Part shown: piece after piece, positions 1-7,603 of the stretch
Layout of the letters: the number at the start of each line of letters is the position of its first letter
Numbering within the stretch: position 1 is the stretch's first letter
Origin: Catellatospora sichuanensis
Lineage (GTDB): Bacteria > Actinomycetota > Actinomycetes > Mycobacteriales > Micromonosporaceae
NCBI RefSeq assembly: GCF_007483665.1
Contig: NZ_VIQO01000027.1
Location: forward strand, 124,001 to 188,000
Direction of reading: 5' to 3'
DNA: 64,000 bases
Program-made: the position numbers and the translations under genes
The notes under the pieces: generated by a model
The model's database searches: none
What the model saw: the letters and a program-made list of their open reading frames with translations, nothing else
What the model was told of the DNA's origin: nothing

Positions 1-2
1 TG

Positions 3-530
3 ACCGCGCTCGCCGCGGCGTGCCGCGACCACGAGCGCATCCGGTTCGACTACCGCGCCCACGACGGCACTGCGACCAGGCGCGACGCCGAGCCGTACCG
101 GCTGGTCAACTGGGGTCGCAAGTGGTATCTCGTCGCCTACGACGTGCAGCGCGGCGACTGGCGCACCTTCCGCGTCGACCGGATCGAGCCGTGCCCGCCC
201 GGCGGACCCCGCTTCGCGCCGCGCCCACTGCCGGCCGAGGACCTCGCAGCGTACGTTTCCCGCGGGGTGTCCACCGCGACCTGGCACTACCGGGCCCGGA
301 TCGTGGTGCACGCACCCGCTGACGTGATCGCGCAGCGGCTGCCTGCCACCGCCGGGTCCGTCGAGGTGATCGACGAGCAGACCTGCGCCGTGACCACCGG
401 CGCGGACACCGCCGAGTCCATGGCGATGTGGATCGGCCTGCTCGACGCCGACTTCACGGTGCAGGACGCCCCGGAGCTGTCGGCCGCGCTGCGCCGTCTC
501 GCCGACCGTTACCGGCGCGCGGCGGGATGA
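3..530 (+). CDS. WYL-domain transcriptional regulator, C-terminal part
   Basis: The 5' end lies outside the window, so only about 175 C-terminal residues are seen. The frame is open from base 3 and reads FDYRAHDGTAT, then EPYRLVNWGRKWYLVAYD and TFRVDRI, which is the classic WYL-domain core of YafY/PafB-like regulators. The WYL domain binds a ligand or nucleic acid and modulates an N-terminal HTH. After it comes the usual C-terminal extension (WCX-like, ending LADRYRRAAG). Which genes it controls is unknown; the operator-like dyad just downstream (537-551) is a candidate but unproven. Family assignment is confident, function is not. Confidence 0.85.
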   Translation, partial: TALAAACRDHERIRFDYRAHDGTATRRDAEPYRLVNWGRKWYLVAYDVQRGDWRTFRVDRIEPCPPGGPRFAPRPLPAEDLAAYVSRGVSTATWHYRARIVVHAPADVIAQRLPATAGSVEVIDEQTCAVTTGADTAESMAMWIGLLDADFTVQDAPELSAALRRLADRYRRAAG

Positions 531-561
531 TTGCGGCTTACTTTATGTAAGTGACTAACCT
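531..561 (+). promoter_or_regulatory. Promoter with embedded operator-like dyad
   Basis: TTGCGG at 531-536 could be a -35 and TAACCT at 556-561 a -10. Between them sits a perfect inverted repeat CTTAC-TTTAT-GTAAG (537-551). A dyad between the two hexamers is the usual geometry of a repressor site (HxlR, MarR and similar factors use such spacing). It would control the hemerythrin/oxidoreductase pair starting at 608. The promoter spacing is 19, slightly long. Assignment by eye. Confidence 0.45.
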
Positions 562-607
562 GCGGTTTGCGGTGGACGCTCGTCAGCGACCAAGCTGAGG
601 GAGCGCC

Positions 608-1162
608 GTGAGCACTGCGGCGTTCCCCTGGCGAACGAGACGTGTGGCGATGACGAGACAACGATCGACCAACGACAACCCCTTGCTGGCAGAACTGCAA
701 TGGGTGCACGGCATGCTGCGCCGAGACCTGGCGACCGTGCGCAGGCTCGCCGACGAGGCGGCCGGCGGCGCCCCGGCCCGTGAACTCCAGCAGGGCCTGC
801 GCAAGCTGCAGAGCAACGGCCCGCTGTTCCAGCTGAAAATCAACTGTCTGAGCTACTGCCAGTTCGTGCACCACCATCACCAGGCCGAGGACGCCATGCT
901 GTTCCCGGCGGTACGCCGCGCTGCACCGCAGCTGCGGGCCACCGTGGACCGGTTGGAGGCCGATCACCGGGTGGTGTCGGACCTGCTCGACCAGGTCGAG
1001 GGCGCGGCTCGGGCGTTGGGCGGCGGTGACGCGGAGATACGCGCGAAGCTGGTGGTGGCCCTGCGCACGCTCTCGGACCGGCTGCTCGAACACCTGGAGT
1101 TCGAGGAGGGAGTACTGGGGCCGGTGCTGAAGACCTGGAAGAGGTGGCCGTTCCATGGCTGA
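608..1162 (+). CDS. Hemerythrin (HHE) domain protein
   Basis: A 184-residue soluble protein with the HHE cation-binding four-helix architecture. Candidate di-iron ligands are visible in FVHHHHQAEDAMLFP, in EADHRVVSDLL and in LEHLEFEEGVLGP. Family members bind O2, NO or reactive species, or act as iron-dependent sensors. The GTG at 608 was taken; an in-frame ATG at 650 (MTRQRST) would remove a 14-residue N-terminus with no clear fold and is a fair alternative. The 3' end overlaps the start of the next gene by 8 bases, so the two are probably translationally coupled. The pair suggests a redox or nitrosative stress role, which is inference. Confidence 0.85.
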   Translation: MSTAAFPWRTRRVAMTRQRSTNDNPLLAELQWVHGMLRRDLATVRRLADEAAGGAPARELQQGLRKLQSNGPLFQLKINCLSYCQFVHHHHQAEDAMLFPAVRRAAPQLRATVDRLEADHRVVSDLLDQVEGAARALGGGDAEIRAKLVVALRTLSDRLLEHLEFEEGVLGPVLKTWKRWPFHG

Positions 1163-2030
1163 CAAACTGCAGTTCGGGATCGCGGTCACGCCGACCGCGG
1201 GCGACGTCGCCGGCATGACCGCGCTGGCCCACGACGCCGACGAGGCCGGGCTCGACCTGATCGCGGTGCAGGACCACCCGTACCAACCGGGGCACCTGGA
1301 CACCGTCACGGCGCTGGCGCACCTCGGCGCGCTCACCACCCGGGTGCGTCTGCTCACCGACGTCGCCGACATGGCGCTGCGGCCCGTGCCGATGCTGGCC
1401 AAGGCCGCCGCATCCCTGGACGTGCTGACCCGCGGCCGGTTCGAACTGGGCGCCGGCTCGGGCGGATTCCCGGACGCGGTCGCGGCGATGGGCGGCAACG
1501 CGGTACGCGGCGGCGCCGCCGTCGAGTTCACCGCCGAGGCGCTGCGGCTGCTGCGGGCGGCGCTCGACGCCGAGGGCCCGATCGCGATGGACGGCCGCCA
1601 CCACCGGATCGGCGGATACGAACCCGGGCCTGCCCCGGCGCACCGGGTGCCGGTGTGGCTGGGCGCGCAGGGTCCGCGCATGCTCGGCCTGATCGGCGAG
1701 CTGGCCGACGGCTGGATCAGCCCGCTGAACGTGTACGTGCCGCCCGCCGAGGTCCCCGCCAAGCAGGATCTGATCGACGACGCGGCGGCGCGGGCCGGAC
1801 GGGACCCAGCGCGGGTGCGCCGCCTCTACAACGTGCTCGGCCTGATCGGTGGTTCGCACCGGGGCAAGGGCCTGTTCGGTTCGGCCGAGACGTGGGCGCA
1901 GACGCTGGCCGGATGGGCGCAGGGGTTGCGGTTCGACACCTTCGTCTTCTGGCCCGCGATGGCCGAGCGGGACCAGCTGCAGCGCTTCGCGCAGGAGGTC
2001 GTGCCGAGGGTGCGGGAACTCACCGAGTGA
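1155..2030 (+). CDS. LLM-class flavin-dependent oxidoreductase
   Basis: A 291-residue luciferase-like monooxygenase family protein (TIM barrel using FMN or F420). Typical signatures are LIAVQDHPYQPGHLD near residue 35, TRGRFELGAGSG near residue 95 and the C-terminal half VPVWLGAQGPRMLGL and ADGWISP. The substrate cannot be read from sequence; in actinomycetes many relatives are F420-dependent. Its ATG overlaps the hemerythrin gene by 8 bases and a purine-rich GGAAGAGG precedes it, so it is the second gene of a two-gene operon. A strong hairpin (2046-2074) ends the unit. Confidence 0.88.
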   Translation: MADKLQFGIAVTPTAGDVAGMTALAHDADEAGLDLIAVQDHPYQPGHLDTVTALAHLGALTTRVRLLTDVADMALRPVPMLAKAAASLDVLTRGRFELGAGSGGFPDAVAAMGGNAVRGGAAVEFTAEALRLLRAALDAEGPIAMDGRHHRIGGYEPGPAPAHRVPVWLGAQGPRMLGLIGELADGWISPLNVYVPPAEVPAKQDLIDDAAARAGRDPARVRRLYNVLGLIGGSHRGKGLFGSAETWAQTLAGWAQGLRFDTFVFWPAMAERDQLQRFAQEVVPRVRELTE

Positions 2031-2045
2031 CCAGGGCCGACCGGC

Positions 2046-2074
2046 GGCGGCACAGCCCGTCGGGCCGTGCCGCC
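2046..2074. terminator. Bidirectional hairpin terminator
   Basis: GGCGGCAC (2046-2053) pairs with GTGCCGCC (2067-2074), and GCCC with GGGC inside, around a GTC loop and one A/C mismatch. It lies between the convergent ends of the oxidoreductase (2030) and metQ (2082), so it can serve both strands. No U-tract follows, as usual for actinomycetes. Confidence 0.6.
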
Positions 2075-2081
2075 CCCGGGG

Positions 2082-2888
2082 TCAGGAGGCGGGGATGACC
2101 GCGCCGTCGTAGGTGGACTCGATGAACTTCTTGATCTCGGGAGAGGCCAGCACCTGGGCCAGCCGCTGGATGCGCTGGTCGGTCTCGCGACCCCGCTTGA
2201 CCACCAGCAGGTTCGCGTACGGGTTGTCCTTCGCGGCCTCCAGCGCCAGCGCGTCCGTGGCCGGCTTGAGCCCGGCCTGCAGCGCGAAGTTCCCGTTGAT
2301 CACGGCGAGGTCGACGTCTTCGAGGGAGCGCGGCAGCTGCGCCGCCTCCAGCGCGGTGATCTTCAGCTGCTTCGGGTTGGTCGCGATGTCCCGCTCGGTG
2401 GCCTTGACGCCCGCGCCGTCCTTGAGCGTGATGAGGCCCTGTCCGGCCAGCAGCGCGAGCGCCCGCCCGCCGTTGGTGGCGTCCGCCGGGATCGCCACGT
2501 CGGCGCCCGGCGCCAGCTCCGCGAGGGACTTCACCTTCTTCGAGTACGCCCCCAGCGGCTCGATGTGCACCGGCGCCACCGCGACCAGGTGCACGGGGTT
2601 GGCGGCGGCGAAGTCGTCCAGGTAGGCCTGGTGCTGGAAGTAGTTGGCGTCCAACTCGCCGCTCTCGGTGGCGAGATTCGGCTGCACGTAGTCGTCGAAC
2701 TCCTTGATCTGCAGCTTCAGGTCCGGGACGAGATTGGCGGCCTCGGCCAGGATCTGCGCGTGCGGCGCGGAACTGGCCCCGATGAGCAGGACGTCGGTGG
2801 GTTTGTCGGCGGCCGGCGTGCCGCACGCCGCGAGGGCGAGTCCGGCGAGCAGGGCGAGCGGTATGGCCACGAGGGCACGGCGGTTCAC
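2082..2888 (-). CDS. metQ: Methionine ABC transporter substrate-binding lipoprotein
   Basis: A 268-residue NlpA/MetQ-family lipoprotein that captures D/L-methionine for the MetNI importer. The signal peptide ends in a lipobox with C22 (LALAAC). The family pattern is clear: LLIGASSAPHAQILAEA, EFDDYVQPNLA, DANYFQHQAYLDDF, VAIPADATNGGRALALLA and VVKRGRETDQRIQRL. It is the last gene of the metN-metI-metQ operon. It is separated from metI by 147 bases containing the 36-base palindromic element at 2984-3019. AGGAGAACC precedes the ATG. Assignment is secure for the family; exact substrate (methionine) follows from the operon. Confidence 0.95.
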   Translation of the reverse strand: MNRRALVAIPLALLAGLALAACGTPAADKPTDVLLIGASSAPHAQILAEAANLVPDLKLQIKEFDDYVQPNLATESGELDANYFQHQAYLDDFAAANPVHLVAVAPVHIEPLGAYSKKVKSLAELAPGADVAIPADATNGGRALALLAGQGLITLKDGAGVKATERDIATNPKQLKITALEAAQLPRSLEDVDLAVINGNFALQAGLKPATDALALEAAKDNPYANLLVVKRGRETDQRIQRLAQVLASPEIKKFIESTYDGAVIPAS

Positions 2889-2983
2889 GATGGTTCTCCT
2901 TGGGGTGTGGTCTGCCGGACCGTGATCGACGCGGCAGTGGGCACGGTGGGCGAGCGGTGACTGGTGGGTATGCGCTGACGCGT

Positions 2984-3019
2984 GCTCGTTTGGGGACGCT
3001 CAAGCGTCCGGAAACGAGC
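2984..3019. repeat. 36-base dispersed palindromic element, copy 1
   Basis: Arms GCTCGTTTGGGGACGCT (2984-3000) and AGCGTCCGGAAACGAGC (3003-3019) pair over 17 bases with two mismatches and a CA loop. It is identical at 32 of 36 positions to the palindrome at 14165-14200. It lies between metI and metQ, where such elements can stabilise or partially terminate the transcript. Recurrence in an unrelated intergenic region argues for a small REP-like family rather than a gene-specific terminator. Confidence 0.7.
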
Positions 3020-3035
3020 ATCCGCGGAAGTGTGG

Positions 3036-3656
3036 TCAGCGCCGGTCGAGCCTGCGGGCCAACTGGTCGCCGGTGAACTGGACGAGCTGCACCAGGGCGA
3101 CCAGCACAACGACGGTGGCGAGCATGACGTCGGTCTCGAAGCGCTGGTAGCCGTAGCGGATGGCGAGGTACCCGAGCCCGCCGCCGCCGATCACACCGGC
3201 CATGGCCGAGTAGCCGACGAGCGCGACCGCGGTGACGGTCAGACCCCGGACCAGGGCGGGCAGCGCCTCCGGCAGCAGGATGCGGGCGACGATCTGCGCC
3301 CGCGTGGCCCCGAACGCGTGCCCGGCCTCGGTCAGGCCCGGGTCGACGTCGCGCAGCGCGCCCTCGACCAGGCGGGCGAAGAACGGGATCGCGCCGAGGG
3401 TCAGCGGCACCACCGCGGCGGCCGTGCCGATCGAGGTGCCCAGCAGGGCGCGGGTCAGCGGGATGACCGCGATCATCAGGATGACGAACGGCACCGACCG
3501 TCCGACGTTCGCGATCGCGCCGAGCACCGGCCGGACCGGCGCGGGTCCGTAGCCGAGCAGCACCCCCAGAGGTAGCCCGCAGAGCACGGTGAACAGCGTG
3601 GCCAGGCCGACCATGTGCAGGGTCTCGCCGGTGGCCGGCAGCAGCAGGTCGATCAT
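3036..3656 (-). CDS. metI: Methionine ABC transporter permease
   Basis: A 206-residue inner-membrane permease of the MetI family (usual length about 217). It has five hydrophobic segments and the EAA loop region EAGHAFGATRAQIVARILLPEALPALVRG, which docks on the ATPase. The family motif MAGVIGGGGLGYLAIRYGYQRF is present near the C-terminus. Its ATG overlaps the metN stop by one base (TGATG), which indicates translational coupling. It forms the membrane channel for methionine together with MetN and MetQ. Confidence 0.94.
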   Translation of the reverse strand: MIDLLLPATGETLHMVGLATLFTVLCGLPLGVLLGYGPAPVRPVLGAIANVGRSVPFVILMIAVIPLTRALLGTSIGTAAAVVPLTLGAIPFFARLVEGALRDVDPGLTEAGHAFGATRAQIVARILLPEALPALVRGLTVTAVALVGYSAMAGVIGGGGLGYLAIRYGYQRFETDVMLATVVVLVALVQLVQFTGDQLARRLDRR

Positions 3657-4381
3657 CAGCGCACCGCCTGGGCCAGCGCCGCCAGCGCGGATCCGGGTCG
3701 CCCGAGCAGGCCGTCGACCGGGCCTGATTCGACCAGGCGGCCCGCTTCGAGCACCCCCGCCCGGTCGCAGATCCGCTCGACGACCCCCAGGTCATGGGTG
3801 ATGAGCAGGATGGTGAGGCCGAGCCGCCGGTTGAGGTCGCGCAGCAGATGCAGGATCTCGACCGTGGTGTACGGGTCCAGCGCGCTGGTCGCCTCGTCGC
3901 ACAGCAGGACCGCCGGATCCGTGGCCAGCGCCCGGGCGATGGCCACGCGCTGGCGCTGCCCACCGGACAGCCGTCCCGGGTACTCGCGGGCCTTGTCGGC
4001 CAGACCGACCAGGTCGAGCAGTTCGCGGACCCGCCCGGCCCGCTGCGAACGCGGCACGCCGGCCAGTTCGAGCGGCAGCGCGACGTTGGCGGCGACCGTT
4101 CGGGCGGACAGCAGGTGGAACTGCTGGAAGATCATGCCGATGCGGCGGCGGGCGGCGCGCAGCTCGCCCGGGGCGAGGGCGGTCAGCTCCCGACCGGCGA
4201 CGCGCACGGTGCCGCTGTCGGGGCGTTCGAGCAGGTTGACGGCGCGCAGCAGGGTGCTCTTGCCCGCGCCGCTGCGGCCGACGACGCCGTAGACCTCGCC
4301 CGGGGCGACGTGCAGGTCGACGCCGTCGAGCGCGGCCACGCCGCCGGGGTACGTTTTTCGCAAACGGTGCAATTCGATCAT
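3656..4381 (-). CDS. metN: Methionine ABC transporter ATPase, short form
   Basis: A 241-residue ATP-binding subunit. Walker A is GRSGAGKST, the Q-loop [12 protein letters not shown], the signature [15 protein letters not shown], Walker [13 protein letters not shown] and the switch LITHDLGVV. The MetN hallmark 'LSART' region is present. Most MetN proteins are about 340 residues because of a C-terminal NIL/ACT-like domain that binds methionine and causes transinhibition; here the protein ends right after the nucleotide-binding domain. The importer therefore probably lacks substrate feedback at this site. It is the first structural gene of the operon and lies about 200 bases behind a candidate cysteine leader peptide. 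Confidence 0.93.
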   Translation of the reverse strand: MIELHRLRKTYPGGVAALDGVDLHVAPGEVYGVVGRSGAGKSTLLRAVNLLERPDSGTVRVAGRELTALAPGELRAARRRIGMIFQQFHLLSARTVAANVALPLELAGVPRSQRAGRVRELLDLVGLADKAREYPGRLSGGQRQRVAIARALATDPAVLLCDEATSALDPYTTVEILHLLRDLNRRLGLTILLITHDLGVVERICDRAGVLEAGRLVESGPVDGLLGRPGSALAALAQAVR

Positions 4382-4543
4382 CGCTGGGTACGACTCTTCC
4401 CGGAACTGATTACGCAGGGTGCACGAAGGCCGCAGCGGGACGGCCGGAGGTGACCGCGGGCCGACGCCGGACGGGCGTGGACGCGGGAGGCGAGTCGAGA
4501 CTCACGGGGCGGGTGCGGCCGCGGTGCAGATGGGCGCGGCAGT

Positions 4544-4563
4544 GCTCGCTTCGGGGCGCGAGC
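4544..4563 (-). promoter_or_regulatory. Hairpin downstream of the metN leader peptide
   Basis: On the minus strand GCTCGC pairs perfectly with GCGAGC over an 8-base GC-rich loop. It starts 15 bases after the leader-peptide stop codon at 4579. The position fits an attenuator that senses whether the ribosome has completed or stalled on the leader. The rest of the 5' untranslated region (4382-4543) holds other GC-rich pairings but nothing I can assign. The sequence also resembles a shortened copy of the 36-base palindrome. Confidence 0.35.
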
Positions 4564-4578
4564 GGACGATGGCCCTCG

Positions 4579-4662
4579 TCAGCGACACATTCGACACGTA
4601 CGACGCGGGGCGCCGGCGGCCATCAGGGCCGGGCGCGCGAAGAACCGCGAAGACGTGGACAT
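4579..4662 (-). CDS. Candidate cysteine-codon leader peptide of metNIQ
   Basis: A 27-residue ORF starts with ATG at 4662 and ends in RRTCRMCR followed by TGA. Both cysteines use the TGT codon and sit 2 and 5 residues from the stop. A -10 hexamer TAGGCT (4670-4675) lies 7 bases before the ATG, so the transcript is predicted to be leaderless. Cysteine-rich leaderless ORFs that attenuate sulfur operons are known in mycobacteria, and this one has the same layout before a methionine importer. It is too short to judge by coding statistics. The remaining gap (4663-4848) also holds a GTGAA/TTCAC inverted repeat near 4784-4804, possibly an operator for the gene at 4849. Confidence 0.5.
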   Translation of the reverse strand: MSTSSRFFARPALMAAGAPRRTCRMCR

Positions 4663-4848
4663 GCCGCAGAGCCTAGGACTCGCACCGTGTCGACCGCTAC
4701 CCAGCGTGACGTAAGCAACGTCGGGCCAAACCCCCACGATGGCCCATGGCGAGGGCGTCATGTCCTGTTATGTGGGCTATCAGGTGAACCATGGCACTAT
4801 TCACATGTCTCGGGATGAGCGGCCGGCACATGACTGCTTGAAACCCGC

Positions 4849-5478
4849 ATGACTGATCAAGCGAAGACCTCCACCGGCCACCACCACTGGTCGACGTACG
4901 GCGTCCTCACCGCCGTCGTGCTGCCGTTGCTGGCCATCGGCGCGTCGATCGTCGTCGGGATCATCACCGCCAACGCCAAGGCACGCGCGTCGGCGGTCGT
5001 CGTGGAGCAGCGTGCCGCGCAGCAGGCGAGCGCACCCGTCGACGCCGCCCCGGTCGACCGATGCCTGGTCGGGCTGTGGCGACTGCACCCCGCGGACGCC
5101 CCCGACTCGATCGTCATGGACGGTGCGGTGGCGGTGCCGAAAGCCGCCGCGACCGGAGCCATCACCATGCGCTTTGGCGGCGACGGACGCGGATCCGTCG
5201 AGTTCGCCTACCAGCTCACCGGCAAGCGCACGGACGACGGCACGCGGATGGAACAGACCCTGCTCGGCCACAACGAGTTCACGTACCGGGTGGACGGTGA
5301 CATGGTCACCCTGGCGCAGGTCTCCGAGCAGTCGAACATGACCACCACGGTCGACGGCAGGCAGGTCGACCGACGCGAGATCGTGTGGACCTGGTGGCTC
5401 AGCAGCCGCTACGTCTGCTCGCCGACCCACCTGACCACCGAGGACGCCACCGAGTCGGTCCGCTTCGAACGTGTCTGA
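4849..5478 (+). CDS. Membrane-anchored hypothetical protein
   Basis: A 209-residue protein not recognised as a named family. A single hydrophobic segment (about 19-41, LTAVVLPLLAIGASIVVGII) anchors it, with a short basic/His-rich cytoplasmic N-terminus. The rest is an exported domain rich in beta-strand patterns (ITMRFGGDGRGSVEFAYQL, NEFTYRVDGDMVTLAQV), with a cysteine in RCLVGLWRL and another in RYVCSPTHL that could form a disulfide. The 'GLWRL...MRF...DG' pattern recalls lipocalin-like or DUF-type sensor domains, but that is weak. It overlaps the next frame only if the upstream GTG of that gene is used. Confidence 0.7.
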   Translation: MTDQAKTSTGHHHWSTYGVLTAVVLPLLAIGASIVVGIITANAKARASAVVVEQRAAQQASAPVDAAPVDRCLVGLWRLHPADAPDSIVMDGAVAVPKAAATGAITMRFGGDGRGSVEFAYQLTGKRTDDGTRMEQTLLGHNEFTYRVDGDMVTLAQVSEQSNMTTTVDGRQVDRREIVWTWWLSSRYVCSPTHLTTEDATESVRFERV

Positions 5479-5533
5479 TCCTCCGGCCTCCACCGGGGCT
5501 GCCGACGACGCGCAGGTGCGTCATCATGCGGGG

Positions 5534-5833
5534 ATGGATCAGTCCGGACAGGCATGGTCGCTGCTCAAGGTCGAGGCCGTCGGGATCGACGACGGCTTTC
5601 CAGGCTGGCTCCGGACATCGCTGGTGGACGCCAGTGGCACCTCCTGGACGTTCGCGGACCGGGCGACGAACCTCGTCGGGGGAGACGAGCCGGTCCCGAG
5701 GTCGTTCCCGGCGCCTGCACACCTGCGGTGCCGGGTCCGCCGCACCGAGCGCGACGCGCAAGGCCGAAACATCCTGACCGCCCGGCCTTTTCGTGGCACT
5801 TCTCCGGTTGCCGATATTCATGTGAATGGATAG
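5534..5833 (+). CDS. Hypothetical protein, about 99 residues
   Basis: A small soluble protein beginning MDQSGQAWSLLKVEAVGIDD, with no motif I recognise. The ATG at 5534 has a GGGG-type ribosome site; the frame is open back to a GTG at 5471 that overlaps the previous gene, and that longer form (120 residues) is possible. The N-terminal extension of the long form looks non-coding in composition. It ends 44 bases before the PH-domain gene. Coding is supported by balanced composition (FPGWLRTSLVDASGTSWTF) rather than by homology. Confidence 0.55.
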   Translation: MDQSGQAWSLLKVEAVGIDDGFPGWLRTSLVDASGTSWTFADRATNLVGGDEPVPRSFPAPAHLRCRVRRTERDAQGRNILTARPFRGTSPVADIHVNG

Positions 5834-5876
5834 CCTCGGGCGAGGCACTTCCGGGTCCGTTCATGGGGGCAGTCGC

Positions 5877-6386
5877 GTGGCATTTCCGGACGAGCTCCTG
5901 GTCGGGAGCGAAGAGGTCGTCGAGCGGTTCAGCCCGTCGTGGGTCGACTACATCGTGGCCGAGCTGCTGCGGTTCGTCGGGTACTCCAGCGCCGTCTGCG
6001 TGCTCTGGGCGGTCGTCTCGTCGCAGTGGCTGACCGACCCGTTTCTGACCGGGGCTGTCGTGATCCTGCTGCTCGTCATCGGCTTCGCGCTGGTGGTGTC
6101 CGCCGCCGTGCGGGCGCTGCGCTGCACGACCACCCGGTATGCGATCACCGATCAGCGGCTGCTGGTGCGCGAGGGGATCCTGAGCCGGCACGACCGCACC
6201 GTCCCGCTGAACATGATCCGCGGCATCGACGTCCACCAGGATCTGCTCGACCGGATGGTCGGCAAGGGCAGCCTCCGGGTGAACACCGCCGTGCTGCAGG
6301 ACCAGGGCGTGACCGTGCTGCGCGACGTGCACAGACCCAGGGACCTGCAGCGTCGCCTCCGCGAGCTGGCCCAGGGCGCGGCGTAA
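5877..6386 (+). CDS. PH-domain (bPH2/DUF304-type) membrane protein
   Basis: Starting at the GTG at 5877 (ribosome site GGGGGC) the protein has about 169 residues. It begins VAFPDELLVGSEEVVERF and carries two hydrophobic segments (about 33-50 and 57-77). The bacterial PH domain follows: TTRYAITDQRLLVREGILSR, VPLNMIRGIDVHQDLLDRM and GSLRVNTAV. This matches YdbS/YdbT-like bPH2 proteins, which sit in the membrane and are linked to envelope stress, with unknown biochemical role. A start at 5826 would add 17 residues and overlap the preceding gene. Confidence 0.82.
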   Translation: MAFPDELLVGSEEVVERFSPSWVDYIVAELLRFVGYSSAVCVLWAVVSSQWLTDPFLTGAVVILLLVIGFALVVSAAVRALRCTTTRYAITDQRLLVREGILSRHDRTVPLNMIRGIDVHQDLLDRMVGKGSLRVNTAVLQDQGVTVLRDVHRPRDLQRRLRELAQGAA

Positions 6387-6539
6387 GCGCGCAACCTCGA
6401 TCCTCGGCCACGTCGCCGCTCGCCGTCGTGCCCGGTCGGCGGGCATCCGGGAAGATTCTCCTCGGGGCAGCGATGAGTTCGCCGCGCCCGACCCGTCAGA
6501 GCAGATGTAGACACATCCGCGAGACACGAGGAGATCACC

Positions 6540-7352
6540 ATGAGCGCGACCGCATCGACCGGCGACGGCCGCTACGCCGAGGTGAACGGCATCAACCTGT
6601 ACTACGAGACGCACGGCTCGGGCCGTCCGATGATCCTGCTGCACGGCGGGCTCGGCTCGGGGGAGATGTTCGGGCCGATCCTGCCCGCGCTCACCGAGCG
6701 CCACCAGGTGATCGCCGTCGACCTGCAGGGCCACGGCCGCACCGCCGACATCGACCGGCCGCTCGAGGTGCCGCTGATGGCCGACGACATCGCAGCGCTC
6801 ATCGAGCACCTCGGGCTCGACCGCCCCGACGTGGTCGGTTTCTCCCTCGGCGGCGGCGTCGCCCTGCTGACCGCGATCCGGCACCCCGGCAAGGTCGGCC
6901 GCCTGGTGTCCGCATCGGCGAACATCCGCCGCGACGCGATCTACCCCGACATGCTCGGGCAGCAGGGCCAGGTGAGCGCGGCCGCGGCCGAGTTCATGAA
7001 GGACACCCCGATGTACGAGCTGTATCAGCGCGTCGCCCCGCGCCCGGAGGACTTCCCGCGGCTGCTCGACAAGATCGGTGCGGCGATGGCGCGGGATTTC
7101 GACTACACCGACGAGGTACGCGGCCTGCAGGTGCCGACGCTGATCGTCGCCGCGGACGCCGACATGGCCCCGCCGAGCCACTTCGTGGAGGTCTTCAGCC
7201 TGCTCGACGGCGGTCTGCGGGACGGCGGCTGGATGGGCGACGGCCGGCCCAAGGGTGGCCACGCCCTGGCGATCCTGCCCGGCCTGACGCACTACAACCT
7301 GGTCGACTCGCCGCTGTTCGCTGCGACCGCCCTGGCCTTCCTCGACCAGTAG
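6540..7352 (+). CDS. Alpha/beta hydrolase
   Basis: A 270-residue alpha/beta hydrolase fold protein. The oxyanion strand is MILLHGGLGSG, and the nucleophile elbow GFSLGGG places the catalytic serine at about residue 102. An acid is likely in LIVAADADMAPPSH and the histidine in LTHYNLV. Substrate is not predictable. The ATG follows CACGAGGAGATCACC, a good ribosome site, and the gene stands alone. The 150 bases upstream show no obvious operator. Confidence 0.9.
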   Translation: MSATASTGDGRYAEVNGINLYYETHGSGRPMILLHGGLGSGEMFGPILPALTERHQVIAVDLQGHGRTADIDRPLEVPLMADDIAALIEHLGLDRPDVVGFSLGGGVALLTAIRHPGKVGRLVSASANIRRDAIYPDMLGQQGQVSAAAAEFMKDTPMYELYQRVAPRPEDFPRLLDKIGAAMARDFDYTDEVRGLQVPTLIVAADADMAPPSHFVEVFSLLDGGLRDGGWMGDGRPKGGHALAILPGLTHYNLVDSPLFAATALAFLDQ

Positions 7353-7603
7353 GACTGAACGCCCAGCACTGCAGGCCGCCGACTCTCGTGTGATCGTCGG
7401 CATCGTGGAACCGGCCCATGCCGGCCACGGTGCCGGCTTTTGCGGGCCGTGCGCCGTGCCGACCGCCGACAGGGCGGGCTCGGTCGCCGGTGCCGGATCC
7501 CGCGAATCGCGTCTCGCGCGTCGCCCCTCGCCCGGGAGCACAGCTGTCGGCGGCCTTCCCCTCAGGGCCAGCGCATGCGGAGGGGCCGTGCCATCATCGG
7601 CAG

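Noticed and set aside
2020-3963. A long open frame antisense or frame-shifted to the met operon
   Set aside because: Arg/Pro-rich composition and complete overlap with metQ, metI and metN show it is a by-product of high GC.
4382-4848. SAM riboswitch or T-box before metNIQ
   Set aside because: I found no S-box/SAM-IV core or T-box sequence; the leader peptide is the only regulatory structure I could support.
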